DNA of 64,000 bases, from assembly GCA_964059195.1 (NCBI GenBank), contig CAXKWD010000005.1:149635265-149699264 (forward strand). The letters run 5' to 3'. The notes beneath the pieces are model-generated. The model saw nothing but the letters and a program-made list of their open reading frames with translations. It ran no database searches and was not told the DNA's origin. This DNA is from Ectobius pallidus (taxonomy: Eukaryota; Arthropoda; Insecta; Blattodea; Ectobiidae). The position numbers and the translations under genes are program-made. This document shows positions 1-12,167 of the stretch, one piece after another. Numbering within the stretch: the stretch's first letter is position 1; each line of letters starts with the position of its first letter.

Positions 1-278
1 TAATTAATGTTCTTTATCTATCGTTTGAATTAGTGTACGTGGAGTTTGTTTAGACAACGTAAGATTAATGGACCAAATCATTTTTTTGTGTTGTAAAATG
101 TCAAGTGCTTTGTAACTATGATCTCATCTCGTTACGGGAAAGTGGTATGAATTTTTGCGCACGCGCAAGAAACACCTTGATTTCACGGTACTGACTACGA
201 GTAATCACTTAAATCTGAATGTCATGTACAGTTCTTAATGCGGAGTGATGTTTGTTTTTGTTCTAAGTTCCGTAATTT

Positions 279-468
279 CCCTTATACATTAAGTCTGTAA
301 TGGAAATAGACGTTTAAATAATCTAAATTTTATCAAATTTATTTATTTACTTATTTATCTTAGTTTTACCTCTCCCTTATACATTAAGTCTGTAATAGAA
401 ATAGACGTTTAAATAATCTAAATTTTATCAAATTTATTTATTTACTTATTTATCTTAGTTTTACCTCT
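279..468. repeat. 95-bp tandem duplication
   Basis: Copies lie at 279-373 and 374-468 and differ by one substitution (G302/A397). A third partial start (CCC) follows at 469. The unit includes a TTTATTTACTTATTTAT tract. The near identity implies a recent local duplication. Confidence 0.95.
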
Positions 469-625
469 CCCGTTTAGGGACATTTAAGCGACACAAGCTG
501 GCCGGGCCTTACAGGGCCGCGACCTATCAGGAGAGGGATTAGCTACGGATCACACACATACTTTTTGACCAGATAAGGACATGGAGGGCCTCCCCGGATG
601 AGTGATCAGCCCAATGCCGTTTTAT
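469..625. repeat. GC-rich island, probable dispersed repeat
   Basis: The stretch is much richer in G and C than its flanks and has short inverted motifs (GGCCGGGCC, GGGCCGCGACC). It has no open frame of note. It looks like a SINE or LINE-tail piece; the family was not identified. Confidence 0.4.
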
Positions 626-1886
626 CAAATTTTTAGAGCAAAAACATTAATCTAACCTGTTAATCTAATCTAATCTATAGTTAATAAACCAATATTATCA
701 TTAAATGTAGGGCTGGAATTTTTCACAGCGCTGATAATCATTGGTCGAAAGTGGAATGACGTCATACGACTGAAATTGTCTTCATAATTTTTCAACAATT
801 CTCCAATTTAATCATTTCGCACTGATTGACAAGTTCGTTCTGCGTTTTGTTCTATGAATTATGCGATTTTCATAATTGCACGTGAATAATTTCAGAGCGA
901 CATACTAACGGATCATAATCACGAACTGGCCGATGACACAATTTCACGAGTGTGTCTTGCTCTTTGAGCAGACGTGTTCTGTAAACTTAGGCTATAACCG
1001 TAATAGCAATGTATAATATATCGTGTTCTATAGTAGTTATGGCTTGACGTATTTTGCATAAATAAGATCAATTCTATTTATTACCACAGTCTTCATACAA
1101 ATAAACAAGCAATAAACTCTGTAGTGGCTGTTACATTGTACTCATGATTACTCTGCTTATTGAATGTAGTTGCATTTCTCTTGAACTCTCGCTGATGCAA
1201 AATACCTGTTCTTACTATTCATGTCAAAATAGTATTTTATGACGTCCACCATGTTACCCAGAAGAATGCCATGTCTTTTCTTCCTTCTTCGTTCTGGATT
1301 ACGCTTTATAGAATAAAGGATATAGAAGATTTCGAAGTAAATTCGCTTACGTTTAACAGTCTTGCTAAAAGCAGATTAAGGGAAGTTATTTTTTTTTTTG
1401 GAGCACATATTTTATTCTTTAATTTTGTAATCTATTATACTTTCTGATAATTATAATAAACGTTCGAAAGCGTCACCCGCTTGAGCAGAGTAATTCTCAT
1501 AACAACCCAATCGTCTGGGAAGTTTGTGTCTGTTTCCGTAGCTTGAAATTTTATTAATCGTTCACACCATAACTGGAGATATTTATAAATTCCTGCATGT
1601 TTCTGTAGTTTAACCATCACAAAAAAAATGTACCAACTTGCAAGTAAGATAAGAATGCATCCTCTTACCTTTGATTTATTCTATCTCTAAGAAAACTTAG
1701 TCCGTGTCATCATAACCGGTCTTCTTTCACACCTCATGACATACATTTGTGTTAAACTAAATAATTCACTCCCTTTTCTTGACAGATTTCAGTCTCAAAG
1801 AGTAGAAGCTTGAAAAAAGATATATGCTTCATAAAATTGGTAAAACTGTAACTAACTTCTCAGTTTGTGCCAAGTTTGAAGGTATC
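626..1886. other. AT-rich intronic sequence
   Basis: No gene, paired TIR, tRNA-like box or long repeat was recognised. A poly-T run lies near 1389-1400. Confidence 0.6.
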
Positions 1887-1889
1887 TTA

Positions 1890-3231
1890 TGCCCGAGTGC
1901 ACCATTCTCCGGTTTTCTCAGCCGTTTCGTTACCGCGGTAAACGTAATACCGGGGTATTCTCAAAATCTCTGTGCACCATTGCTAAAATATCGCGGTTTG
2001 CTAATGCTTGGAAATATCGCGGTTACTCTGCTATGAATTTCTCCCATGGAGAAATTTTGTGTTGGTTTGTGTTAGTTTCTTCCATGGCCGCTAGGTTCGC
2101 TCTCTCTCTGCACGTCTGCCAGTCACGGTGGCTCTGGTAGGCTATTGGGGTCCCGAATTCAATGTATTTGTTCCCTTATTATTCAATAAAAAGATGTTTA
2201 TAAGGATAAAAGGGAATATTATATTGCGTATATATGTCGTCTGAATTCATACTTTGCATACAAGCACCATAGATACCGTACCAATCGTGAAATGACTCTA
2301 TTTCGCCTACTGGTTTGGTTGAGGTGAGAAAGGGTAATTTCAATCGATGTTACAGCACAGTATTTGCAAAGATCGTTCATTCCTCAAATAGACCCCACAT
2401 GACTGTACATTTCAATCAAATAACATTGATGTTTTAAAGGATAATTATCACACCTGTGATATCTAAGGCAAAGCAACATTATGAAATCTCTTTTCTGAGT
2501 TCGACATAGCCTCACTTTTATTCCCGTTCGACCAGTGGAAATTTTAGGTGCAAAATCATCTACATAGCCATGAAAGGGCTATTATAATTATGTTCGTGTG
2601 TGTGTGCAAGTATGATAAATTGATTACATGCACTATATACCGGTACATAGGCTATATCGTGATGCATGTAGCCATTCATTGCAAAGTTGGCCTAGGCCCA
2701 CAGGTTTTCCATTTTTCATTTATTTCTCGCTTTATTGTTCAGTAATAAATGTTCATAAGGATAAAATGGATTATTATATTGCCTATATATGTCGTCTGAA
2801 TTGAAAGTTTGAATTCAAACACCATAAATACTGTACTAATCGTACTAATCGTGGTTACGCCCACTAGCCTACTCGATGGACCTGGTTTAGTTGAGGTAAG
2901 AAAGGAAGTTAATTTCAATCGATGTTACAGCACAGTATTTGCAAAGATATGCACCATCGTTCATTCTTCAAATAGATCCCACCTGTCTCTCATTATTCTT
3001 TATATTCAATTAGCTTTTGGCCTAGATATCATAAATATGATACATTACGCTGATCTCCATCTTGGAAAGAAAACAGCGGTTTTCTCACTTTACAGCTCCT
3101 TCACGGCCGGTTTGCATCTTACCGCGGTAAAAGTCGAAACCGAGCACGATGCAACGAAAATAGACTTTACCAGGGTAAACTAAGCAACTTTACCGCGGTA
3201 TTCTGAATACCGAGATTGGTGCACTCGGCCA
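1890..3231. mobile_element. 1.34-kb TIR element with TTA target duplication (PIF/Harbinger-like, non-autonomous)
   Basis: The left end TGCCCGAGTGCACCATTCTC (from 1890) is matched in inverse at the right end as TGGCCGAGTGCACCAATCTC (ending 3231). TTA flanks both sides (1887-1889, 3232-3234), the usual size for PIF/Harbinger. Inside are three copies of the palindrome TACCGCGGTA near the ends (1931-1940, 3120-3129, 3191-3200). There is also a diverged direct duplication (2177-2399 and 2732-2983). The open frames inside resemble no transposase. The superfamily call rests on target size only. Confidence 0.7.
2177..2983. repeat. Diverged direct duplication inside the 1.34-kb element
   Basis: Segments 2177-2399 and 2732-2983 share long matches, for example CAATCGATGTTACAGCACAG and ATATATGTCGTCTGAATT. 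Indels separate them, including an extra ACTAATCGT repeat in the second. Confidence 0.85.
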
Positions 3232-3234
3232 TTA

Positions 3235-4436
3235 GAGTAACTTGCCCTAAGCACTAGTACTTCGAAAACACGGCGCCATCTTTTATCAAAACCAGTCAAT
3301 TTTGCAATAATTTCTAGGTCGAAGTTGATTTGATCGTTTCTACGAGGCATAATTCGGTTTAATGTGAAATATATAAATTAACTGTTTAAGAATGGCACTG
3401 TGTGGATGGAAACAGCTCGCAGTTATATACGTGTTTCCAATTGTCTTGAAGGCATCACGTGATGATGCGGTCAGCTTTACATCATACTGTCATTCGCAGA
3501 GCTAACTATGCCGTAAAACATTAACGCTCATTCTCGAGGTTATAAAGAAAATGAAATTTAACTGTGGTTAAGAACAAAATCGTATTCTACAGCCACGCTG
3601 AATTATAAAGAGGAAAAGTTGTTGAATGGGAATGTCCAGGAGGCAATATTAGACTCTCCATTTTAAAATATAAGTTATTTCGAAAATATGGGAAAACTTT
3701 GAAAATTACAAAAGAAAGGGCAAATCAACTCCTAAACATAACATTGACCCTAGAAATCTTGAAGTTGGAAATTCCTCTTAGGTGTATTTAACTTTGAACT
3801 TGACTAGAACTCATGTGTAGAATAGAGGTGCCTGATGGGATGAGCATTTACTATACTAGATTAAATCAAGGTACAGTTGTTCTTCAGCGAGGAACGGGAA
3901 GGATGCATGTCTTGAAGTTTTTGTGCAAGCAATAACAAAAGAGTGATCACGTGTCCAGGAGTTAATCCATTACTCAATCAAGGTCACGTGGTGCAGGAAA
4001 TTCTCACGGCTTAAAATCAAGCTGTATAATGGAGAGGAACCAGTCTGTTCGCCCAGCCCACTTGCATACAACAGAAATTGTTACATATGAACATCCCGTT
4101 ACTCCTGCACGCTGTATTATCACTTTCAGACATCTCTCCAACTTTTCAGCCATACCACAGTAATCTGAGAACCATAAAGACTACAGATAACAGTAATAAT
4201 GGTTTCCTCGAATGAAGGTCTAACCTTACCTTACCTTAAATTTTTATTCGATTTTGCAAGTAAATATTAATGTTTATTTATTGACACTAACTTGCATTCA
4301 ATTTAGTGAATTTAAATATGGAATTTGTATTCCTAAATATAATAGGAAATTAGCATAATTGGCAACGCATTCTACCCTATACTTTTTAACTTTATTACGA
4401 AGACTATTCCACGCATACGCCACGTGTTTGATATTG
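3235..4436. other. Intronic sequence without recognised features
   Basis: Mixed-composition sequence. A short (CCTTA)n stretch lies near 4222-4237. No repeat pair or coding fragment was recognised. Confidence 0.5.
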
Positions 4437-4860
4437 ACCAGTGTTAGTGTTAGTGTTAGCCCATAGGGTCCCCGTGGGCACGGGCCTCTCTCCTGAGAGA
4501 GGTGGCTTGGTTTTAGCGATCCCGGTTAGCCATTCCGGGAGGGTTCCGGGAGGGATCCTCCTGTTGGTACTTATGCCTGTATACTATCGCATGTTTCTGT
4601 ATAGCCTATAGTCTATCACTTAAGGTCCAATTATTTTACTCTGTACTGCGATTTTAGTCCCACATTTTTCCGTGGCGCACTGGTTCCTTATGTCCTGCTA
4701 GTTGTGCTGTCGTCGTTCTGTGTTGTTGCTCTGGATTGCCGTCTCGATTAGTGGTTGCCATTTTCCTCTGTCCTTAGCTGTAACGTTTAGCATTTCCTCG
4801 GATATAGACCAATCACGATCGTTTATCTTATAACATCCTTCCTCGGATCGCAAGGATGCA
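4437..4860. repeat. GC-richer block with GTGTTA repeats, unassigned dispersed repeat
   Basis: It starts with three GTGTTA units (4440-4459), then a GC-rich stretch with hairpin-like CTCTCCTGAGAGAG and a GGGAGGGTTCCGGGAGGG direct repeat. Composition contrasts with the flanks. It may be an untranslated part of a LINE. No coding match was seen. Confidence 0.4.
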
Positions 4861-6837
4861 ATTTTATGCGATAAAACGTTAGCTCGTTACTGGACACGTA
4901 AGGCATCAACTTGCAGTAATTAATACGTCACATACTGCCATGAGCACAATGAATACACGTTGTTCTAGACAACATAACTTGTTTGGAAATTGAAATAACA
5001 TAAATGCCCATTGACCGATTAAGCACACAATTTCGATTCGGTGCAAGCCAGTTCGACTTCTTTTATAGGCTTCTGATGTAAGCAACTACCACGAAGCCTT
5101 CCATCTTGTGATGCGCACTATTGGTAGCATTAGGAACTCTGATCGATCCATCGAATCGATTCGTGAACTGTTCATTCTTCTAATATGCCGCGATCTTACG
5201 GCTGACAGAATATTGACAACAAAGTAAGAAAATAACAATTATTTACAAAATCCGTTACAGTTTATTCATCGAATAGTCTTAATAAATCGTACCCGAAATT
5301 GCAAGTTTCATCAAATAAATTTGTTCGAACTTCGTTCTCGCAAATATTTCGATAAACTCGTAATCTCTCGTGAGATTAGGCCTACCTATGATAATTGGAT
5401 GATATGTATAAAAAATCAATGAAAGAAGATATTCTTCATTACAAAAGACGATCGCTACTGCAAAAGTTCCTTGGCCACCAAAACAACATTTCACAGGATT
5501 TTAACTAATTGTACCTTGGCACTCATATACATAAGTTGTAACGTGACCAAACATCGTGAATCTTCAACATAAGTGAATATAGACATAAATAAGTCGATCG
5601 ATTCTTCCAAGTCTCCATATAGGTAAAGAAATCTAAATGACGACTTGTATGCGAGTGTGAACATCTGGAGATCTAGATACTCTCACACCGCGCATAACAC
5701 GTCTGCTAGTACTTAACAACTTCAAGACCAGTGCTGACGTGTTTTACACGAGTTTACCACAAAAAACTATTTCTCTGCATCTAATGGTATCCAGTCAAGA
5801 TTTGTATTCTTCGCTGTTCTAATTTACAAGCAATTGTAAAGAGAGTAGAAGCCAACTGTTTTAATCATAAATCAAGTGTAGCAATCTAAGGAAGTAAAGT
5901 AATTGCTAGGATTGAACTTCCAATGCTTTTTGGCGCAGCCTTCTTTCGTTTTCTTATTCTCTTTTTCAACCGATTTAGGAAATGAAGTATGATGCGTATG
6001 GAATTTAATAGGATTGCGCAACATGTCTTGTGTATCAATCTTTGATGGATTGACAGAATTGAAATATTTAATTAGACTCTTAGAATGATCAGATTGTGAT
6101 CAGTGGGTCATGAAGCTCAACTGACGTTTGAATAGCAGCAGGGGTATCAGTGGGTGGGTAAGTTAGAAGAATTATTTAGTCTCTCCTAGCAAGAGTTATG
6201 CTTACATAACTACATTGAGCTTATTACTTAATGATCGTTCATACGATCCTGCGCGTGTAATTATTATGGATACTTAGTGTGAACTTTTGAGGCTAAAATT
6301 ACAATATAAGCAGTGAGGGTTTACAACGAAGTCCTATTTCCTGCATACTGCTGATTTTTTAAATTTTATTTTTATTTTTCATCTATAATATTCTTAAAAA
6401 AAATTAAGTATGCCTAACAGTGATTCTACAGTTTTAACATGTAATACCTGTAGGGAGACATACCTGGAAGGTCTAAAGAAAGAAAGGAAGAAAGATATTG
6501 GAAGAGAGAATCCTACGTTCAAAGTACGGTGTTTCTGTCAGAGTAAGATTATCTTTAATGTGTCGAAGGACCGGACTGCGAAGAAAACAGTTAACACCGT
6601 TATTAAGCTCATAGTTTATTTCTTCTTCCATATTGTATAATTCTAGATTAAATTTAAACATTTTTCTTATTTCTTTTCTATCATTTTACTATAAATTTAA
6701 AACAAACTTCTGTATCCCCTAGGATCCATATTGAATTTAAGGATTAATAAAAGGATAGAGATAAATCTGTTATTACATTATAATATATAGGCCTACTATA
6801 CTATATATAGCCTACTAAATAAGAGGATAAATAGTCG
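4861..6837. other. AT-rich intronic sequence
   Basis: No supported feature. An open frame at 6410-6640 encodes nothing recognisable and has average composition. Confidence 0.55.
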
Positions 6838-7010
6838 ACATGGATGGAACTGCCTGTAGAGAACTGGCTTCCTGTTCCTAGTTCGCAGGTTCGATCCCGA
6901 CCCTCGTCAATTGCATTTTAGTGTGCATAAATGTCACAAGTAACTTCTGCCGGACAAAATGTCAATATACTGGTGAGCGGTGACTGTTACAGGCCTAACA
7001 AGTAGTGTAC
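6838..7010 (+). mobile_element. Diverged tRNA-derived SINE
   Basis: A pol III B box (GGTTCGATCCC, 6889-6899) is followed by GCATTTTAGTGTGCATAAATG and then CTGCCGGACAAAATGTC. This order matches, from memory, a SINE body common in cockroaches, termites and stick insects. The A box is degenerate. Confidence 0.55.
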
Positions 7011-7123
7011 AGCCGTTTTTACAGAATTATAACAAAGTCGACAGGGGTAAACAATGATAAACATTTTTCATACCAATGCTAGGGCTACTTGTGACGTTCA
7101 CTATGTAGCCTTTTACGTATCTA

Positions 7124-7446
7124 AAACTAAACTAAACTAAACTCCGTGGTGCTACATCCCCGGAAGGACTTGGCCTACCACCCGACCGCTGCATCATCTC
7201 CCGTAGGCAGATGACAGGATTGGGGGGCATGTGGTCAGCATGCCGACACCCACGGCCGTTAATGGTGGTTTTCTAGACCGGAGCCGCTACTTCTCCATCA
7301 AGTAGCTCCTCAGTTTGGAATCACGAGGCTGAGTGCACCCCTACCAGACTTCCCTACCTCAGAAAAATCCGAGGAGGTACCGGGAATCGAACCCGGGCCG
7401 ACGGATCTGTAGTCAGCAACGCTAACCACAAGACCACGCCGGCGGA
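7124..7446 (-). mobile_element. Full-length tRNA-derived SINE with 15-bp target duplication
   Basis: Read on the minus strand, it starts with a tRNA-like head (A box near GGTCTTGTGGTTAG, B box GGTTCGATTCC), passes through a ~230-bp body and ends in a (TTTAG)n tail at 7124-7142. The 15-bp direct repeat CCTTTTACGTATCTA flanks it exactly (7109-7123 and 7447-7461), the hallmark of LINE-driven insertion. Related copies are at 25658-25850 and 51219-51369. Confidence 0.93.
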
Positions 7447-7461
7447 CCTTTTACGTATCTA

Positions 7462-7975
7462 CTGCAGAAAATTTAGATTTATAACATACTTTCAGGAAAT
7501 CGGAATCGCAATAAAATACTGAATCGTTAGGCTAAATAAAGAAACCGTTAGCTCGATTCGTAGCACATCCGAAGTGATTGATTTAAGATGTAGTTTTTAT
7601 ATCAAAGGAAGCTATTAATCAAACGTTTTATCGAGTTCATTTACTTGTTGATTTGTCTGGCATACGGGCTTGTTTACAATCCGGTTTCTAGGGGTGCTAC
7701 ATCAATCATGTTTGTTACAGAGCACTAAACTTACATTGGTTGGATGTAATACCTCTAGTGAGTCATAAATAACCTCTAATGATATAAAACATCATGGCCA
7801 ATAAATATGAACAGTATCCTTGGCTATAAAACAGAAGCAAAGAAATTTCTACGAAATAAAGATGAATAATTGAAAGTTGCCAAATGACTTCTGGTGATAT
7901 TACTGTAATTAATTAACGTGAGGTTCGAATCAGGCTAAAACACGCACAAATTAATAGAGTACACATATGTTATTC
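7462..7975. other. Intronic sequence, nothing recognised
   Basis: AT-rich sequence between a SINE and a hAT-type element. No feature supported. Confidence 0.5.
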
Positions 7976-7983
7976 ATTATAAT

Positions 7984-8466
7984 CAGGCTTCAAAACTTAG
8001 TGCCCGAACCCACAGAGGGAGTTGATTCCGGTTACCAACAACCTGGGTATAGGGGTGGAGGGTGATTGCGTAGGCTGATAAGACAGTCATTGATAGTAGT
8101 ACTGAGAAGTGAATGCGCTCGTAGTACGGTGCCTCTCAAATTGGGCAACAGTGTACCTTGTCATTGTGCGTGTTTAAATTTATAATACGTGTTCGGCATG
8201 CCGAAAGTAAAGTGTTCTAAAACGCAAACATATATTGAAACATTTGGGAGGGACTATTATACACAAACATGAGAAGGTATCGTTTTGCATGCCTGTAATG
8301 TGAGTTTAGATAATGAGAACTTATTTTGTGGTCTTCCTATATCTGTATTCCGGTTTGTTTACTATCACGTGAACTAGCATATGGTAGCTAGGGCATACGC
8401 CGAGCAAAGTCTGTACAGTACGGTTGCTGTTAACATATTCGATCGGGCACTAAGTTTTAAAGCCTG
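7984..8466. mobile_element. hAT-type non-autonomous element, 483 bp
   Basis: The 24-bp terminal inverted repeats begin CAGGCTTYAAAACTTAGTGC and match at 23 of 24 positions (7984-8007, 8443-8466). The 8-bp flank ATTATAAT occurs on both sides (7976-7983, 8467-8474), the hAT target size. No transposase frame inside. Confidence 0.9.
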
Positions 8467-8474
8467 ATTATAAT

Positions 8475-8773
8475 ATATCTCTCGTTGGGAAAAATGGCAG
8501 ATTTCTACACGAGGGTAAGAAGTAACATAAGTAATTTTATTTAATGACGAAAGAATGAATACCTATCAAAAACAGACTGGTGAATAGAGATCTACGTTGA
8601 ATGTTTTCAGATTGTTTTCTCTTAAAAGGTTCATAAAATGAATGACAGAGCTTAGATACATTTTCGGCTTTTGTTCAGTGGTGTTTTAAAGTATAATTTT
8701 ATGCAATGATAACATTATGTATTGGCACAGGAAAAATATATAATATTTGTAATAAATGTTGCTTAAATCTTAC
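8475..8773. other. Intron just downstream of the AP-2 exon
   Basis: AT-rich. It contains the donor region (GTAAGATTTAAG on the minus strand). No other feature. Confidence 0.6.
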
Positions 8774-8892
8774 CTTCAACGAGTGACGTAAGCAGCGTTA
8801 CGTTCGCCGCCTTTCTGCGACCAGCAGGTAAATTGAGACCAATTTTCTCCAATTTCTCCCTAAGAAGTCTACCTCCGTTTTTAGATTTCGCC
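8774..8892 (-). CDS. TfAP-2: Transcription factor AP-2, next exon (basic region and start of helix-span-helix)
   Basis: This 119-nt exon continues directly from the one at 47 kb. The split Arg codon CG/G is completed by its first base, then [20 protein letters not shown] and [19 protein letters not shown] follow, ending one base into a Gly codon. The acceptor has a good pyrimidine tract (TTCCTTTTCTTCTAG at 8893-8907) and the donor is GAAG/GTAAGA at 8774. As I recall, 119 nt is also the size of the matching vertebrate exon, which supports the boundaries. The lysine/arginine-rich stretch contacts DNA in the family. The following exon (the region beginning EAVHLARDFGY in other animals) is not in the window and should lie beyond its low-coordinate end, because the gene runs on the minus strand. 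Confidence 0.97.
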
Positions 8893-10095
8893 CTAGAAGA
8901 AAAGGAACACAGGAAACATAAGTATGCACATATTGGAACGAAATTCAGTAACGAAAATAAATAATGCATGCTATTTTAGAAATGACATGTTTTAATTTGA
9001 AGATGGTAAATGATTGCACTAATATAAAAATAATCGCCTCTGTTTTAACCTGAGTTATGCAAAAAAGTGTCGTAATTTTATTACGTGAATTCTTTTATTC
9101 ATGCCATGAGCAAGAGCTACATTGGTTGCAATTGACATGTTTCCTAATTACTAAATACAATAAAATACACATAAATGCAATAAAAAACAGATTATTGCAA
9201 TACAAGTACGTTACTAGTCATGCACAAAGCGTACAATATGACTAACATTTTTTGAATAACTCAAAATATATTTACAGCAGCGTCAAAAAAAATCACCAAT
9301 TACGAGTATATAAAATGGATGACTGATTAACCAGTTAAACAAGCCATATTTAAATTTAGCCTGGCTTACATTATGCGGCTCTTGAGGTACGTAATCTATT
9401 GAATATGCTAATAGAAACAGAATTAAACCTTTTTCATTACGTAATCTAACTCTAGGCTCTGAAAGACAATGGTTGTACCTTGTATTCTGTAAGTGAAAAT
9501 CTGTTTTAGGACGGTAAGAAATTTATGTTTTCCTTAGTTTTGATTAAACATTGGGATATATATATATATACTGGTACTGTACCATGATGACATCGCACTT
9601 CACAAGTAACAGAAACGAGAAAAGCTTCTTCAAAATTTATTTCAACAACCTTTTTTTGTATTTACAGCAGTTCTTCAAATGCGTGATGCTGTGCGAGTAG
9701 AAGATGACAGTATTGTCCTTACATGGGCCTATAGACAGTCTTTAATGATATTAGTACTAGCTACTGTGCATTCTGTTTAGAATTCCTTGCATCATCTTTC
9801 TCACAAACTTTAATATTGAAGAGATTAATATTGCGTGACCCATAATTTACGGCTTGCTGCTTTATGATGCTCATTACGGGATAACATCACATTTTAGTTG
9901 TGTATAAATTCTCCATCGAGAAATGCGGTAGCCAATATTAGCTATTAACGAGATTAAATATTGCAGACATGTAATATCCTTTCTTAAGTCAGCTATTGAT
10001 TATGAGACTTTAATCCTGTCTGCAATTTACTAAGGACCTGCACCACGATCCCTAGATAAACATCCAGATACATAGGCTCTCTTGCGGTTTCTCAT
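8893..10095. other. Intron just upstream of the AP-2 exon at 8.8 kb
   Basis: Apart from the acceptor, no repeat or coding fragment was recognised. A (TA)n stretch lies at about 9557-9569. The relatively low repeat content makes 9.6-10.0 kb a reasonable place to look for conserved regulatory DNA, but nothing in the sequence proves that. Confidence 0.5.
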
Positions 10096-10610
10096 TCTAG
10101 AAGATAAAATCAGGTAAACCGATGTAACAAAGCGCCAGAATGTTTTGTTTAATCAGTGATAATTGGAATTATGATATGCAGAAAATAAGTTATTTCTGTA
10201 ATGGATTTTCAAGTTAAGTTTCCGATTCATTAAGCAGGGCTTATGGAAGAACAAAGGTCTAGTTTGAAAAGCATATCTGAAGGAATATATTATTGGTCAA
10301 TGCGTACTGTATTGAAACTTCTAAAGCCGTATATGAATACTGTAAAACAATATCTCATGAGAACTGATTTGCATTTGATAAATTCTTCTAATATATTACC
10401 ATAAAACAGGCACTAAATTGGGCATTACTCCGGTACCGATCAACCGCTTTGGTCCAATATCAACAGACTCCTTCCCCTGGATGTTATAAATCCATTCACT
10501 ACGTTTCATGAAAATCCGATAAAGCGTATTTGAGTTATCGCGCGTACAGACAGACAGACATTTTCCCGTCCCCCACACAATCTCATAAAGTATCTTTCTG
10601 ACAATTAATA
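10096..10610. mobile_element. Dispersed repeat with one ~150-bp monomer and CAGA tail
   Basis: Block 10096-10260 matches 60885-61047. Then one monomer (10403-10547: ..CACTAAATTGGGCATTACTC.. to ..GCGTATTTGAGTTATCGCG) is followed by (CAGA)n and the end motif GTCCCCCACACAATCTCATA. The same order occurs at 60.9-62.25 kb, where the monomer is present five times. It is a non-autonomous dispersed element of unknown class. Confidence 0.8.
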
Positions 10611-11811
10611 ACTTTGAATAATGCAGAAGTCCCTGTACAGGCGAGTGAAGTGCACTTCTGCACTTTGTGTAGTCAGTTGAGAAAGCCTGTACTTCAGAAG
10701 TGATTCGCACAGATTTATACCGTATTTATATCTGCACATTAAACCCGGTTTATCATATAACTTTAGGTAATTAAATACTATCAAGTAAGCCTATGTGAGT
10801 AAATGGCTCGTAAATCATAATATATATCTGGACATTAGTGTACACTTCATGGGGAGTCATGAAATTAATTACTAATTAACTGCATGAGAAATTGTATAGA
10901 CTGTCTTATTTTAATTACATATTATATCACGACAAGGTTGTATCAGTTCAGATTATTTAATATTATAAGCACTAGAAATGTATTCATACAGCATTTTCAT
11001 ATGAAATATGTAGCGATATTCTTTTTGCAACTATTCCTAAACAATTACTTATTTAATTTTCTCTTACCATAACTTGGCATTCTTTACCAGATTATCACTA
11101 AGTATACGAAATAAAACATTTCATTATTTAGTTTAGTTATTTCAAAAATCAATGGTGTTATTTGTCATTTGTTGCCTAGTTCGCCTACAAGGCCCTGAAC
11201 TTCGGAGCTACAGAGAGTGACCAGTGCAGAAGTTTTAGATGTTAGCTTGTTTTGTTACATATAACAAACTTTAAATTGCAATTAATCAGAGATGTTAATT
11301 CCTACATGCAGTTCATAAACAAGCAATTATTGAAAACTTTATTTGATTTTGCGATAGCGCCAGCGGTTGCGGGTTTCTTGAACTAGAAAACATATTTCAT
11401 ATAATCCGGTCTATTAATTATGGAAATCTTTCACTCGCTGACAGAATAGCGTGTTTGAAGGGGCAGGTAGCCTATGTACTTATGCAAACCCATTGCAGAG
11501 TCAAATCTCGTCACACCGTATTTCATACTCGCGATCAGGTGTCCCAATAAATTAGAAGCATTCAGTCGGCGCTAAAACGATTAATAAACGTTGTAATGGC
11601 TTGGCCTTTTGGAGATACAGAAGCAGGCCGCCTTTAAATGCTTGTTGTAATATCCGTCCTAATTGCTTTGACTCAGTATACACATTCCTGGAAATAATGT
11701 TTATCTCTACAAGATAAATTAATATCAGCTGTGCAAGTAGGCTTAGCTAATTTTAAATCCAACTTCGCTAAGTTAAACCTTTAGTCTTGTAATCTATAGA
11801 TGAAAATTTGC
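10611..11811. other. Intronic sequence, nothing recognised
   Basis: No coding, tRNA-like or paired-repeat signal was supported. Confidence 0.5.
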
Positions 11812-11880
11812 TCTGTGTGGGAATCGAACCCAGGTTATCTTATTTGTACGCTATAGCCTATGCGCCTCAAGACGTACCCA
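11812..11880 (-). mobile_element. tRNA-like SINE remnant
   Basis: The complement contains a B box (GGTTCGATTCC) within ACCTGGGTTCGATTCCCACA. The rest of the tRNA fold is eroded. It abuts the hAT MITE that follows. Confidence 0.4.
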
Positions 11881-11906
11881 ATCCCATTACAAAACATCTT
11901 CTTGAC

Positions 11907-12159
11907 CAGCGTTTCTCAACCTTTTTGAACCCGAGGACCTCTAAAATGTCTAATCAATTTTACGGACCCCTAATTTTACATCCCAATTTTAAAATAACGC
12001 CTATATTCATAATATTTGGGGTATTAATTATAGGTCGTTATAATGAAATATGTGAACAAATTTTACTTCTTTACTTTCCACTTGCTTTATAGTTTGTTTT
12101 TAAATTATGTCTGCGGACCATCTGCGCCTTCTTCGCGGACCATAGGTTGAGAAACGCTG
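11907..12159. mobile_element. hAT MITE, 253 bp
   Basis: Perfect 16-bp TIRs CAGCGTTTCTCAACCT face each other. Flanking octamers are TTCTTGAC (11899-11906) and TTCTAGAC (12160-12167), 7 of 8 identical. A second family member is at 60610-60876. Confidence 0.92.
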
Positions 12160-12167
12160 TTCTAGAC

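Noticed and set aside
4440..4459. GTGTTA triplets as interstitial telomere repeat
   Set aside because: Insect telomeres use TTAGG. Only three hexamers are present and the motif differs.
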